A DNA stretch of 64,000 nt, from assembly GCF_000247695.1 (NCBI RefSeq), contig NW_004624855.1, positions 5,136,232 through 5,200,231 of the forward strand, given 5' to 3'. Below are positions 22,383 to 33,299 of the stretch, piece by piece. The DNA comes from Heterocephalus glaber. Taxonomy: Eukaryota > Chordata > Mammalia > Rodentia > Bathyergidae. How positions within the stretch are numbered: the first letter of the stretch is position 1; each line of letters opens with the position of its first letter. Below the pieces are notes generated by a model. It did no database searches. It saw nothing but the letters and a program-made list of their open reading frames with translations, and was not told the DNA's origin. Made by a program: the position numbers and the translations under genes.

Positions 22383-23436
22383 ATGACAAGACACAGAAGC
22401 AAAATGCAATCCAAGATCTCCAGCTTATCTAGGACAAGTTCAGTAGACAATGAGATAGAGGAAATAAGAAGTCACCCACCTGATTTTTCTGAGAGGATAG
22501 AAGCCAAAGTCAGAAAACAAATACAGAAGATTATAAAGAAAATAATCTCTCAGGTAAAAGAAGAAATGATGATCAAAATGAAAGATATGCTCAATGAATC
22601 TAGAGTAGATATAGATAAAAAATAAAAGAGATTAAGAAAATGATGTAAAACATGAATGCCCAACATAAGAAAGAAATGAAATTCATGAAACAGATCCAAA
22701 CAGACATGGAGAAGATTAAAAATTCCATTGAAAGTATACACAATAGATTAAATGAAAGTGAGGAGAGACTCTATCAACTAGAAGACAGAAATGTAGTTAA
22801 TGACCATGCAAAGAAAGCTATCTTAAAAATGGCAAGGGACCATGAAAAATCAATCCAACAATTGCAAGATGATGCAAAGAAGAACAATATTAGATTGATT
22901 GGGGTCAGTGAGAGAGTTGGAGATAGTACAAAGGCCATACAAAGCCTGTTCAAAGAAGTATTTGTAGAAAACTTCTCAAACATGGAAAAATAATTTGATA
23001 TGCAAATAAGCGAGGCATATAGAACTCCAATGAGGGATGACCAAAATAAATCTACACCAAGGCATATAATTATCAAGATCACAGAAATTCAGCATAAGAC
23101 CAGAATACTAAAAGCTGTTAGAGAAAAGAAACAAATCACCTAAAAAGGAAAGCCCATCAGAATCACAGCAGACTTATAACATAAACCCTTAAGTCAAGGA
23201 AAGATTGAAGTGAAGTATTCCAGGTTCTGAAAGAAAACAACTTCCAACCCAGATTGATGTACCCTCCAAAACTATCTTTCATATTCAATGGAGAAATAAG
23301 ATACTTCCATGACAAAGAATAAATGAAGAAATTCATGACCATTAAACCAGCTCTACAAAATGCCCTGAAGGATATTTTAGAAAGAGATAATGAAGACCAC
23401 AACTCCAAGAACATCAATAGAAGAAGGATATTTTAA
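22383..23436 (+). pseudogene. L1 ORF1 (RNA-binding chaperone), broken
   Basis: ORF1p coats L1 RNA as a trimer. The N-terminus (MTRHRSKMQSK) starts at 22383 and runs 80 codons to a stop at 22623. Translation resumes in another frame at about 22652 with a heptad-rich coiled coil (SIESIHNRLNESEERLYQLE), followed by the start of the RRM domain (KKNNIRLIGVSE). This frame stops at 22991. Homology to the C-terminal domain continues in the same frame, with further stops, to about 23228. A one-base deletion then shifts it to a third frame (NFQPRLMYPPKLSF ... ALQNALKDILE), ending at 23434-23436. At least two frameshifts plus internal stops make it non-functional. Confidence 0.88.
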
Positions 23437-23482
23437 AATGAGATAATGAAGACCACAACTCCAACAACCTCAATAGAAGAAG
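23371..23482. repeat. 56-bp tandem duplication at ORF1 3' end
   Basis: Two 56-base units (23371-23426 and 23427-23482) share 'gatatttta' and 'gataatgaagaccacaactc' with a few mismatches. The unit is not a multiple of three. The first copy carries the last ORF1 codons; the second contributes the stop and the ORF1-ORF2 spacer. Confidence 0.88.
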
Positions 23483-23549
23483 CCATCAGTCAGGGCAAGC
23501 AATTAAACAGAGGGGAAAGACAAGAAACCAACAGCAGGACAATAACGTG

Positions 23550-23876
23550 ATGAGGATAAGCCAATATATGTCAGTTATAACCTTCAATGTAAATGTGCTC
23601 AACTCACCAATCAAAAGAAAAGTACTGGCAGAATGAATCCAGAAACAAAACCCAACAATTTGCTGCATACAGGAAACACAGTTAACCCAAAAAGAAGTAT
23701 AAAGATTAAAATTCAAAGGATGGAACACAATACTCCACATGACAGGAAGCCAGAAGAAAAGTAGGGGTAGCTATTCTATTTGCAGACAGGGTGGATTTCA
23801 AGCCAAGACTGATTAAGAGAGACGAAGAAGGTCACACTTCCTTATAAAGGGAACAGTCCAAGAAGAAGAGATAACA

Positions 23877-23913
<37 letters not shown>

Positions 23914-25199
23914 CAAATACCATTGCTTTCAACTATGTATAACACATATTAACAGACATAAAAAATCAACTAAGAACTAGTACAATTGTAAGGGGGAACT
24001 CAATACTCCATTGTCACAAATAGATCAACTAGACAAAACATTCAACAAACATCAGAACTGAGCCAAATTGTGAACAAAGGGACTTAGTGGATGTCTACAG
24101 AGTGTTCCACCCCACATCAGAATACACATTCTTCCCAGCTGTACATGAGACATTCTCTAAAATAGACCACATACTATCCCATAAACCATACTTAAGTAAA
24201 TGCAGAAGAATTGAAATCATCCCATGAATATTATCTGACTAATGATATTGGAAATCAACAGCAAAAGAGACCACAAAAATAACATAAACACATGGAAATT
24301 AAATAACACCCTCCTGAACAACCAGTGGGTCACAGATGAAATTAAAGAAGAAATTAAACAGTATACACAATCAAATGATAATATCAATACAACATTCCAG
24401 AATCTATGGGACTCAATGAAGGCAGTCCTAAGAGGAAAATTTATAGAGATAAATTATCACATCAGGAAAACAGAGTGAGCTCAAATAAACAACCAAATGT
24501 TGAACCTCAAATGTCTAGAAAAAGAAGAACATGTCAATCCCAAAACTCTTACAAGGAAGGAAATTATAAAGATCAGAGCAGAAATTAACACAATTGAGAC
24601 TAAGAAAACAGTACAAAGAATCGATGAATGGAAGAGTTGGTTCTTTGAAAGATTAAATAGAATTGATAAACCCTTAGCCAATCTTATCAGAAAAAGAAAA
24701 GCAATGACTCAAAGGCATGCAATTAAGAATGAAAAGGGTAAAATCACAACAGATCCTGTAGAAATCTAGAAGATCATCAGTATCTACTTTGAGAACTTGT
24801 ACTCTAATAAAATGGAAAACATGGAAGAAATGGACAGACTCCTAGATACATATGAATTACCAAAGCTGAATTATGAAGATACAAAAATTTCAAATAACCC
24901 AATATCAGTCAATGGAATTGAAAATGTAATTAAAAACCTACCAACAAAGAAAGGCCTAGGCTCTGATGATTTCACTGCTGAATTCTACGAGAAATTTAGA
25001 GATCTAATGCCACTACTCTTCAGACTCTTCAATGAAATAGAAAGGGAAACAATACTCCCAAAATCATTACTGGAAGCAAGTATTACCCTGATACCAAAAC
25101 CAAAGAAAGACTCAATACAATTTCCCTAATAAACATTGATGCAAAAATCCTCAATAAGATACTGGCAAACAGAATGCAGAAAATCATCAAGAATAACTG
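23550..25199 (+). pseudogene. L1 ORF2: endonuclease and N-terminal RT part, broken
   Basis: ORF2p nicks target DNA and copies L1 RNA. An ATG at 23550 begins an APE-type endonuclease: TFNVNVLN and CCIQETQL (conserved Asn and Glu of the active site) are kept, and KIDHILSHK keeps the terminal Asp-His pair. The GDFN motif near 23994-24010 reads GELN, altering a catalytic Asp. Many stops and frame changes occur, one at an (AT)n tract. Later frames carry [54 protein letters not shown] and the first RT block ([34 protein letters not shown]). Homology ends near 25199 after [12 protein letters not shown]; the RT active-site blocks are absent. Confidence 0.9.
23880..23909. repeat. (AT)n microsatellite inside L1 endonuclease
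   Basis: About 14 AT units directly before 'gcaccaaatac', where intact L1s encode IYAPN. The repeat has grown from the native 'atatatgcacc' codons. Confidence 0.95.
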
Positions 25200-25880
25200 G
25201 AGTGAAAAGACAATCCATAGAGTGGGAAAAACTTTTAGCCATCAGCTCCTCAGACAAAGGACTAATTTCTAGAACATATAAAGAATTGAAAAAAAATTAA
25301 TCCACCCAAATTTAAAGACTCAGTTCAAAAATGGGCATCTGGGATGAATATACACTTCTCAGATACAGAAGTAGAAACAGCAAATAAATATATGAAAAAA
25401 TGTTCAACATCACTGGTCATTCAAGAGATGCAAATGAAAACAATGGTGAGATTCCACCTCACTCCAGAAAAAATGGCTGCTATCAAGAAAGCAACCAATA
25501 ACAAATGCTGGTGGGGTTGTGGGGAAAAAGGAACATCTCTCCACTGCTGGTGGGAGCATAGACTGGTGCAACCACTGTGAAAATCAGTATGGAGATTCCT
25601 CAAAAAACTAGGATTAGAGGCCCCATTTGACCCAGGTATTCCCCTTCTGGATAATTTCTCAAAAGAACTGAAAGCATCACACCACAGCAATATATGCACA
25701 CCCATGTTTATAGTGGCACAGTTTGTAATAGCTAAATCTTGGAAACAACCCAAATGCCCATCAACTGATGAATGATTTTTTAAAATGTGGTTTTTTTATA
25801 TGATGGAATACTATTCAGCCATAAGGAAGAATAAACTTGAGATATTTCTAGGTAAATGGGTGCACGTTGAAAACATACTC
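25200..25880 (+). pseudogene. L1 ORF2 C-terminal part after RT deletion
   Basis: Directly after the break, the sequence resumes at the region normally about 2 kb downstream: 'gagtgggaaaaacttttagc', then VRFHLTPEKMAAIKKATNNK, CWWEHRLVQP, FLKKLGLEAPFDPGIPLL, APMFIVAQFVIAKSW-like and MEYYSAIRKNK blocks. Several stops and frame changes occur. The FADD/YADD active site and thumb are missing, so no polymerase activity is possible. Confidence 0.88.
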
Positions 25881-25984
25881 TGAAGTGGAATAAATCTAAC
25901 ACACGTGTGTAAATATCACATTGTCTCTTTGATGTGAGAAACTGAAAGTGAAAATAAAGACCAAAAGGAATAAAAAATATTGTG

Positions 25985-26270
25985 AAAAAGGGAAACATTT
26001 TTCAAAATTATACAGAATGTGAAATACTTTGCAAATGCTTCAAATGTTTTAAGCACAAAAAAAGTATAGTATTATTAGGAATTAAGCTGAAAGATTAGCA
26101 AATGAAAAATTTTCTTTTTAGATCATGATACACAGTGTATTTACCATTGTTACTAACAATTTTGTAATCATTTTTGTTAAGTTATTTTTTCACAGAATGG
26201 TTTTTATGTTTTCTTTATTAACATCTACTTGTATTATATTAAAATAACACATTTTTAAAAAGATACATCA
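25985..26270. other. Unmatched insert within L1 3'UTR
   Basis: Between the early 3'UTR ('gtgaaaataaagaccaaaag') and the terminal tail block beginning near 26271 lies about 285 bases of AT-rich DNA. It lacks the G-rich polypurine tract normally found there in this family (compare 49941-50110). It is either an insertion/replacement or a strongly decayed 3'UTR. Confidence 0.45.
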
Positions 26271-26606
26271 TCAATAGGTACAAATTCTCTTGATGAATGA
26301 ATGTGATCATATGTATATCTAAAATGTACCAGTAAACTTAATTGATTTGAAGAAATCCAATAAAATTAATATTAATAATATGACATTTTGATATCATTGA
26401 ATAAAATATTTGGATGCAGAGAAGTGGGTATCTTCCCTCAACAGAAACCAGGTTGAAAAGCCTATACAAATACAAACATGCAAAAAAAACAAAAAGAAGA
26501 AAAATTATGCCCACTATAAAGAAATAAAAGAGCAGGTGCAAAGATCTTTGTTTGCTGTTTCCACTGTTTCTTCTATTTTAAAATCCTCCAATCCTTACTG
26601 ATCAAC

Positions 26607-26750
26607 AATCATCAAACTTTTTCTGTAGCAGACCAAATAGTAAATGTTTCAGTATTTGAAGCAATATGGTCTATGCAGCAACAATTCAGTTCTGCTTTTG
26701 TAAACCAAAAAGAGCTAAAAGAAACATGTAAATTATGTGTGCTGCCATGT
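26607..26750 (+). repeat. MER-type hAT DNA transposon fragment
   Basis: 'caaactttttctgtagcaga', 'ccaaatagtaaatgtttcag' and 'caatatggtctatgcagcaa' match the mammalian family recognised by 'gggccagatagtaaatattt' and 'gccatatggtctctgt'. The subfamily name is not assigned. Confidence 0.6.
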
Positions 26751-27577
26751 GCCAATTAAGCATCATGTATTGAAACAGGTGACTCCAGTTTGTTCAAAGT
26801 CAAAATTACCTGTTGATAATTAAACTTAAGAAAATCAGAAAAACTTTAAATTCCAAAACATGTCTAGCCAAAATTGTATTTTTTGTTAGTATAGGTAGCC
26901 AAACAGAATTCTGCCAAAATATATCACAGTACAGATGCTGGATTACAACTATAAAAGTAACTGGGAAATTAAAGCACTATATTTAGTATGATGCTATACT
27001 TGAAGTAAGTTTAATCCCTGTCCTCCCACTGCTAGCAATAACAGTCTACTCTAATTACATATTTATAGAATGGGAAAAGACAAATGAGATACTGGTATAT
27101 TTTTCCTACAGCAGTCTTAGTGAGGTGTGGTATAGTTTGTTTTACAAGAGATAAATTAGTAAATAATTATTCCATTTACAAAATGGAATCAACTGTGTTC
27201 TTCCAGTCCATTTAAATAGCAAAATTTTGTAGCGTTTTTAAAATATGTTGTTTTGGCAAAACACTGCAGTCATTCTCATTAAAGTTGGAAGACAAAGAAG
27301 TTTATTAGCTCCATTCATGAAAAAGTTCAACCAGTACTGTAGAAAAGAAAGAAGAGGTATAAAATTCAGAAAAAAAAGAATGCATCATTATTTGAATATG
27401 AGATGATAATCTAACAAAGTGCAATTTACACAGCTAACAAAAGGCCATACTAAGTGCTACAATGCAAATATTAGTTTGTTTTCCCGCATGTAAAAAATTA
27501 CATTTTAGAAAAATTAATTGGAAATTTACAAAGCATATTGAAAATTCACAATGCTGCACAAACGTTTAAAAACTCTC
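26751..27577. other. AT-rich unassigned sequence
   Basis: No gene or confident repeat. Confidence 0.35.
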
Positions 27578-27625
27578 CATGATAAATGTAATCATTATGT
27601 ACTTCAAACATGTACTAATAAAAAA
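27578..27625 (+). mobile_element. L1 3' tail fragment
   Basis: 'atgataaatgtaatcattat' and 'gtactaataaaaaaacc' match the terminal 3'UTR of the L1 family ('gatgaatgtgatcattatg', 'gtaccaataaaa'). Confidence 0.5.
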
Positions 27626-27639
27626 ACCACTTAATCCAG

Positions 27640-27835
27640 AAATAAACCTAATACATGTGTATATCCCAAGTGAAGGAAACTGGATTATAAGAGACATTCA
27701 AATTAATAAAAAGATGTATCATGCTTTGGTTATAAAAAAAGACAGAATATTGAAAAGACTTCAATTCTTCCTTAATTTAATCTAAAAACCTAACACAAAT
27801 TATAATTAAAATATCCATGATTCTCTGCAGATACA
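27640..27835 (+). mobile_element. Old L1 ORF2 fragment
   Basis: 'aatattgaaaagacttcaat', 'tcttccttaatttaatctaa' and 'cacaaattataattaaaata' resemble the L1M ORF2 segment just downstream of the RT domain. Confidence 0.5.
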
Positions 27836-27889
27836 AAAAAAAAATAAGGAAATAAAAGAGAGAGAAGAGACAAATGTTCAGCAGAGAGA

Positions 27890-28560
27890 AATTCCAAATA
27901 ATTTATGTAGAGACCCCACTCTCAAAGAGGGAGAACAGAACACCCCATAACTAAATTTTAAGCTATACATAGTGACTTCCTTCAAAGGAAAGATGAAAAG
28001 AGAAGAGTAACTTTAAAGTGAGAAACCTGAAAAACACTGCCTTTTATAGATAACTAAGTTCAATGTTAACAGTAATAAGCCATATTTATAGTGTACATCC
28101 TTGGTATGACATGATGACATAACACTTCACCTCTGTTCCTTCCCCTAAAACACATATCCCCTGTATAAGAAAACAGAAAACCCTAACAGACATTCTATAA
28201 AATACCTGAGCAGTACATCGCAACATTGTCAAGGTTGTCAAGAACAAGAAAACTCTGAGAAACTCTCATACTCAGAAGACAGAAAACTGATAAACAAACA
28301 AGATATGGTATTCTAAATGGGACCCTAGAACAGAAAAAGGGCAATAGGGAAAATAATACAGAAACTTGAATATAGTATATCCTTAATTAATGATAATTTA
28401 TCTATATTGGTTGATTAACTCTGGCAAATGTACAATAATAAAGTAAAATGAGAGTAATAAGCAAAATTGGGTGCAGGTTATATGAGAAACCTCTGCACTA
28501 TTTTTTTCAATTTTTCATAAACCATTCCAAACTTAAAAATTTTTTAATGGATAAATATTT
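27890..28560 (+). mobile_element. Ancient L1M/L1ME-type 3'UTR, extended
   Basis: A long ordered match: 'gagaccccactctcaaagag', 'atagtgacttccttcaaagg', 'aactttaaagtgagaaacct', 'acatcctt-ggtatgacatga', 'taaaatacctgagcagtaca', 'tcaaggttgtcaagaacaag', 'gggaccctagaacagaaaaa', 'gggtgcaggttatatgagaa' and 'tttttcataaaccattcc'. It is old but unusually complete. Family name from memory. Confidence 0.72.
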
Positions 28561-28790
28561 ATCTGATCTCTGAGTGAAGAAAGCCTTTTTAAACATAATG
28601 TCAAAGGATGGAACTTCTAAAACTAAAAGACTATCAGACTTAACCACATGAAAATTACTAACTCCTAACAGAAAGAAAGGGCAAATTAATTAAGAAGAAA
28701 TTGTTTCAATATATATTTAGCAAAAAAGAAAATTAAAATTGTTAGCATGAAAGAAATGCTTTTAAACAAGGAAGATAAAAAATTTTTTCC
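28561..28790 (+). mobile_element. Old L1 ORF2 C-terminal fragment
   Basis: 'ctgagtgaagaaagcctttt', 'cttaaccacatgaaaattac' and 'aaattgtttcaatatatatt' resemble the region between RT and the C-terminus of L1M ORF2 (DYIKI/KLKN-type block), strongly diverged. Confidence 0.5.
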
Positions 28791-28794
28791 TTAA

Positions 28795-29424
28795 ATTCTT
28801 TTACTGGTGCATTTTAGGTATACAATACATTTACATTTATCACTGGGTGCTTGTACCCGTACATGATGTATCTTAGTTTTTATTTTTTTCCCCATTACCT
28901 GTGCACCCTTCACCCCCTCCACCCTTCCATGTTTACATAGACTTCATTTCCATTTTTTTCTGTTCTCATAATTTTTCCTTTCCCTTCTTTCCTTTCCCCT
29001 TCCCCTCCCACCACTCCTACTCCTTTGGACCTTTTCCTATTTCAAAGTATCAATTACTCATTGTTAATCTTTTAATCCTTATTTACACTTTCAGTTTCTC
29101 ACACTAGAGAAACTATTTGGTATTTACACATGTGTCCTATTTATTTCACTTAAGAGTATGTCCTCAATATGCATCCATTTAGCTATAAATGACTCTAGTT
29201 TCTCATTCTTTATGGCTGAGTAGTACTCCATTTTATAAAAAAAAAAAACAACCCACATCTTCTTTATCCAGTTTCCAGTTGATGGGCACTTGGGCTGTTT
29301 CCAAGCTTTAGTTATTACAAACTGTGCCGCTATAAATATGGGTGCACATATGTTGCTGTGGTATGATTCTTTTAATTCTTTTGGGAAGATTCCTAGTAGG
29401 GGAATAGCTGGGTCAAATGGGAAG
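28795..29424 (-). mobile_element. 5'-truncated L1, antisense
   Basis: Reverse complement of the window's main L1 family: 3' tail ('ggtgcattttaggtatacaa', 'acccgtacatgatgtatctt'), polypyrimidine complement of the G-rich tract ('cctttccccttcccctccca'), then ORF2 end ('cattctttatggctgagtag', 'cagttgatgggcacttgggc', 'atagctgggtcaaatggg'). Homology stops at about 29424, a typical 5' truncation. An A-run is inserted near 29239. Confidence 0.9.
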
Positions 29425-30089
29425 GAAGATCAAATTTTAAAGGTGACCTTATGAACTAACAATTTTCCAAAGAAATGCAGAAGTCCAATAAGTATAGGAG
29501 AAATATTCAGTGTGGCCTAATAAAGATATGTCCTGCTGGTCAGCTGAGATCAAAACACAGGCTGTCTAGTCATCACATTAATGTTTGTTAAAATCATGCC
29601 TCTAAATGATGGTAGCTAATAGGTATACAGGACAGCTTCCTCCCAACGGATATTTAAAAAGCGATTCTGCTAACATCGCCTTTTACTAGTCTTCTTGCTT
29701 TCTGCATATTTCAAAAAAAAAAGTCATAAAATTAGCTGATTTCCACATAAAATTTGGTCTCCTTACTACATTCTTCCATTAGGGCCTTTTAGGTATTGCT
29801 TTGGGAGCTCTGGCCATTAGTCCTCCTCTAGAGTAAATTAGTTACATAAGCTCAGGCGCACTTGGACATCAGTTTCCTTATCTTCAAAATGAAAGTTGCA
29901 AACTTGATTGTAACAATGCTCCTGGTTTGATAAATTTATGTCTCTTTTGTCTCAAAATGAGTTGATGTTCAATATATTTAACTGACAAAAATTAGTTTTT
30001 AAAGTAATCTCATTAAATGAAGCACAAAACTTCCCAGATATCTAGGTAAGTTCCTGCCTTAGAAAAGTGTAATAGCCAGTATTATTTGT
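29425..30089. other. Unassigned sequence
   Basis: No gene or confident repeat. Confidence 0.35.
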
Positions 30090-30500
30090 CTAATACAGGT
30101 ATTGCATGACAAATCATCTCAAAAATCAGTGGCTTAAACAATGATTTGTTCTCTCCCTCATATGTCTGCAATAGGCTGTGGTGGCTGTGTTTCACCCTGC
30201 AAAGTGTGGGGAAGTTGTGAAAATTCTGTTCCACGTGTCTTACTCATTAGTCCAAGTTGAAGGAGTAGCAGATATTCCGAGAATGTCACATCTATGTTGA
30301 AATTTGGAAGCTCACAAGGGGGCAGGCAGAAAGACCAACTGGCCTCATAAGACCTTGGTTTAAAAGTGGCAGGCTGTTACTTCCACCTACTCCCATTAGC
30401 CAAAGCCAGTGTCATAATCAAGCCAACATAAATGAGGGACTGAGGTGAGGTGTGGTAAAGGAATAAATACTTCTGGAAAAAATTATCTATCACAATGACA
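30090..30500 (+). repeat. Ancient mammalian interspersed repeat (unnamed here)
   Basis: 'tgacaaatcatctcaaaaat', 'cagtggcttaaacaatgatt', and later 'cccattagccaaagccagtg' and 'tgaggtgtggtaaaggaata' follow a common eutherian repeat whose start reads 'taacaaattaccccaaaact' plus 'tagtggcttaaaacaac'. I cannot name the family with confidence. Confidence 0.55.
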
Positions 30501-31799
30501 AACATCTCAAGGAGAGAACTCATGGATGTCACTAAGTGGAGATAATTAACTGTCATTCACATTTTCAACAAATGTTTTGAAGGACCATCTGTGTAGCAAG
30601 CAATGTGACTCAGTCTACAGCTCCTCCCCTCGTTAGCGTTTATCTCCTTCTAAGAGCACTTCCTGTGATTCAGATGCTACTTCCTTCCTATGAGCTCTTA
30701 CACTATAAACAATATAATTGTTTATACCAAAACAGTACCATTTAAAATTATAATTTCCTTAGTATGTACATCTTTATGTGTCATATCTCATATAGTATTT
30801 TAAAATTATTATAAAAATTAACAAAAGCAGAGATTTTTCATCTATATATTTACAGAATCATGGCTATGCACAATGTGTTGTTAGCTTTTTCTATGAAAAG
30901 TTTTACAGCCATAAAAATACCAGCATGCTGTTAGATGAGCATGTAAAAGATAATAATATTATCTTTTTTTTTAAAAAAAAGGAGTTCCATTATCAAATAC
31001 TTCTCAGAAACACTGAGTGAAACAAGATTAATCCAGCAGTATAGGACTTTGAGGCATGTAATATGTTAATACATATTATGGAGCAACAAGACAGAGATAT
31101 AATCTGCTGAACTTGACATAGAGTCTTTTTTATCAAACATTTGAAACACTCCACGAACACTAACTAAGGTAAGACAAAACTCTCTTCACTTACCACAGTC
31201 AAGAAGGGTCCCTTATTTCTCTAAATTTTGTGGGCATAAATATTCTCCACTGAGAATGTTTCTGCATCCACAGAATGGCACTGGTATGGTAGTGTGGCTA
31301 GTCAATAGTATCCAGTAACAAGTATGCCTAAAGAAATGAATGAACATGTATTAAAAATGGAACTTGTGTTTTATGCTGTAAAACACACATCCTGGAAATG
31401 AACCTGGATAAAATTATAGACCATAATATTTGTCCTTAGCATTAATAAGAAAATGACACATTGGAAGAAAAAGAGAAAAAAGGCCCCTAGCACAGACATA
31501 CATCTTCATGTCAGTGGATTGAAGAGGGATATCTAAATGAATATTAAGATCACCAGGATAACTAACCTAAAAGACCTAAAAGCCAAATCTGACATTAATC
31601 CCCAAACTTTGATGGTAAATATGTGGCTGCACATAAAAAAAAGATATGACATGTCTAACTTATACTACAAGTATCAGTTTCCAAAACATGTGAAAGAAAC
31701 CTAGGGATACAACAGATGTGACCCCAAAAGTACACTAATGCTGGGCAGCTCTTTTCATTTGGATTTCTCAGTTAAATAAGAAAAATAGTTATAATTTAT
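30501..31799. other. Unassigned AT-rich sequence
   Basis: About 1.3 kb with no gene or confident repeat. A T-run followed by an A-run at about 30964-30980 is the only low-complexity feature. Confidence 0.35.
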
Positions 31800-33118
31800 A
31801 CATAACCAAAGGAGACCCAGAAAAGCAATCATGGGTAATAAGAGCAAAGCAGGAGGCATCACAATCCCAGATTTCAAGTTATGTTACAAAGTTACAGTGA
31901 TAAAAATAGCATGATACTGACACAAAAGCAAACACATAGATCAATGTAACAGAAGAGAGCATGCAGAAATAAGACACCATTAGCCACTTGATCTTTGATA
32001 AATAGGCCCAAATAATATGCTGGAGGAAAGATAGCCTCTTTAGCAAATGCTGCTGAGGAATTTGGCTACTCATCTGTGGAAGATTGTGGTTAGTCTCATA
32101 TTTTTCAATATCCAATAAAATAAAATTAAAATGGATCAAAGATCTACATGTGAAGACAGAAACCCTTAACCTAATCAAAGATAAGGTAGGTAAAACTCTT
32201 GAAGTCACAGGTCTAGGCAAGGACTTAATGAAAAGAACCTGAAATGCACAAGAAATAACATCAAGAATCAACAAATGGGAGTATATCAAATTAAAAAACT
32301 TCTTCACAGCAAAGGAAACAACCAGAAGTGTGAAGGGAAAACCTACAGTGTGGGAAAACATTTTGTCCATTATACTTCAAACACAGAACAAGTATCTAGA
32401 ATATATAATGAACTAAAAAAATTAGACCTCCCAAAATAAAAGTCCTAATTAAAACTATGGTCAAATAAAATGAATAGACAATTCACAAAAGAAGAAATAA
32501 AAATGGTCCATAAATACATGAAAAATATTCACTATCGCTGCCCATTAGAGAAATGCAAATTAAAACCACACTGATAGTTCATCTTTCTCCAGAAAGAATG
32601 ACAAACATCAAGAAATCAAATAATAATAAATACTGATGAGGCTGTGGTGAAAAAAAAAACCTTCCTACTGTGTTGGTGGGACTGTAAACTAGTACAACCT
32701 TTTTGGAAATTATTATGGAGATTCCTGAAAAAACTAAGAATAGAAATTCCATTTGATTCCCCTTTTAGGTATCATTCCAAAAGAGTTAAAGACATTATAT
32801 TACAGAGATACATGTGTATCAATATTTATAACAACACAATTTGTAATAGCCAAATCTTGGAATCAGCCTGTATATTTATCAATAGAAGTATTGATAAAAA
32901 AAAAGTGGTACTTGAACACAATGAAACATTACCCTACTATAAGGAAAGATGAATTTGAACCATTTGTAGGAAAATGGATCCACTTTGAAAACATAGTGCT
33001 GAGTGAAATAAATCAGACACAAAACTTTAAATACCTTATGGTTTCTCTCATATGAGAAAACAAACTATAAATAAAGAGCAAAATAAAGAAAAGAAAATGT
33101 GATATTAATATACAGTGA
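31800..33118 (+). mobile_element. 5'-truncated older L1 (ORF2 C-terminus + 3'UTR start)
   Basis: 'caaagcaggaggcatcacaa', 'tcccagatttcaagttatgt', 'caaacacatagatcaatgta', 'aaaatggatcaaagatctac', 'ttcacagcaaaggaaacaac', 'gaaatgcaaattaaaaccac', 'gttggtgggactgtaaacta' and 'agtgctgagtgaaataaatc' give nearly continuous homology to the last third of ORF2. In translation, LLCWWDCKLVQPFWKLLWRF and LKKLRIEIPFD are clear. Stops and frameshifts break it. The 163-codon minus-strand frame here is antisense to the L1 and not a gene. Confidence 0.9.
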
Positions 33119-33120
33119 AG

Positions 33121-33299
33121 TATAGTGGTGCCTTGGTTCACAAACTTAATTCATTCCATGATTCTGGAGAAGATGGCTACTTGTTGTGTTTATCACCAAT
33201 GTGGAGTTCACAAATGGAAGCAAAATTTTGCTGAACTCTTCTGTTTATGAACCAAATTGTTCATGAACAGAAGCATTCATGAACCAAGGCATTACTATA
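33121..33299. mobile_element. Small TIR DNA transposon (MITE, Tc1/mariner/pogo-like)
   Basis: Terminal inverted repeats: 'tagtggtgccttggttca' (from 33123) and its near complement 'tgaaccaaggcattacta' (to 33297), with TA at both outer ends, the target preference of Tc1/mariner/pogo elements. Inside is a hairpin at 33241-33270 (arms 'ctgtttatgaac' and 'gttcatgaacag', one mismatch). No transposase; moved in trans. It lies between two L1 3'-end segments. Confidence 0.82.

Larger units (their letters stand above)
20700..26345 (+). mobile_element. Near full-span but dead LINE-1
   Basis: The order is GC-rich 5'UTR (about 20700-22382), ORF1 (22383-23436), short intergenic region, ORF2 (from 23550) and 3' tail. 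The tail match at about 26271-26340 ('aggtacaaattctcttgatg', 'aatgtgatcatatgtatatc', 'aatgtaccagtaaactta') places the true end near 26345. ORF1 is split over three frames. ORF2 has many stops, an AT-repeat expansion in the endonuclease, a deletion of most of the reverse transcriptase near 25200, and an unmatched insert in the 3'UTR (about 25985-26270). The element cannot retrotranspose. Confidence 0.88.

Noticed and set aside
31879..32370. 163-codon minus-strand open frame
   Set aside because: Lies entirely antisense to a clearly recognised L1 ORF2 C-terminal region.
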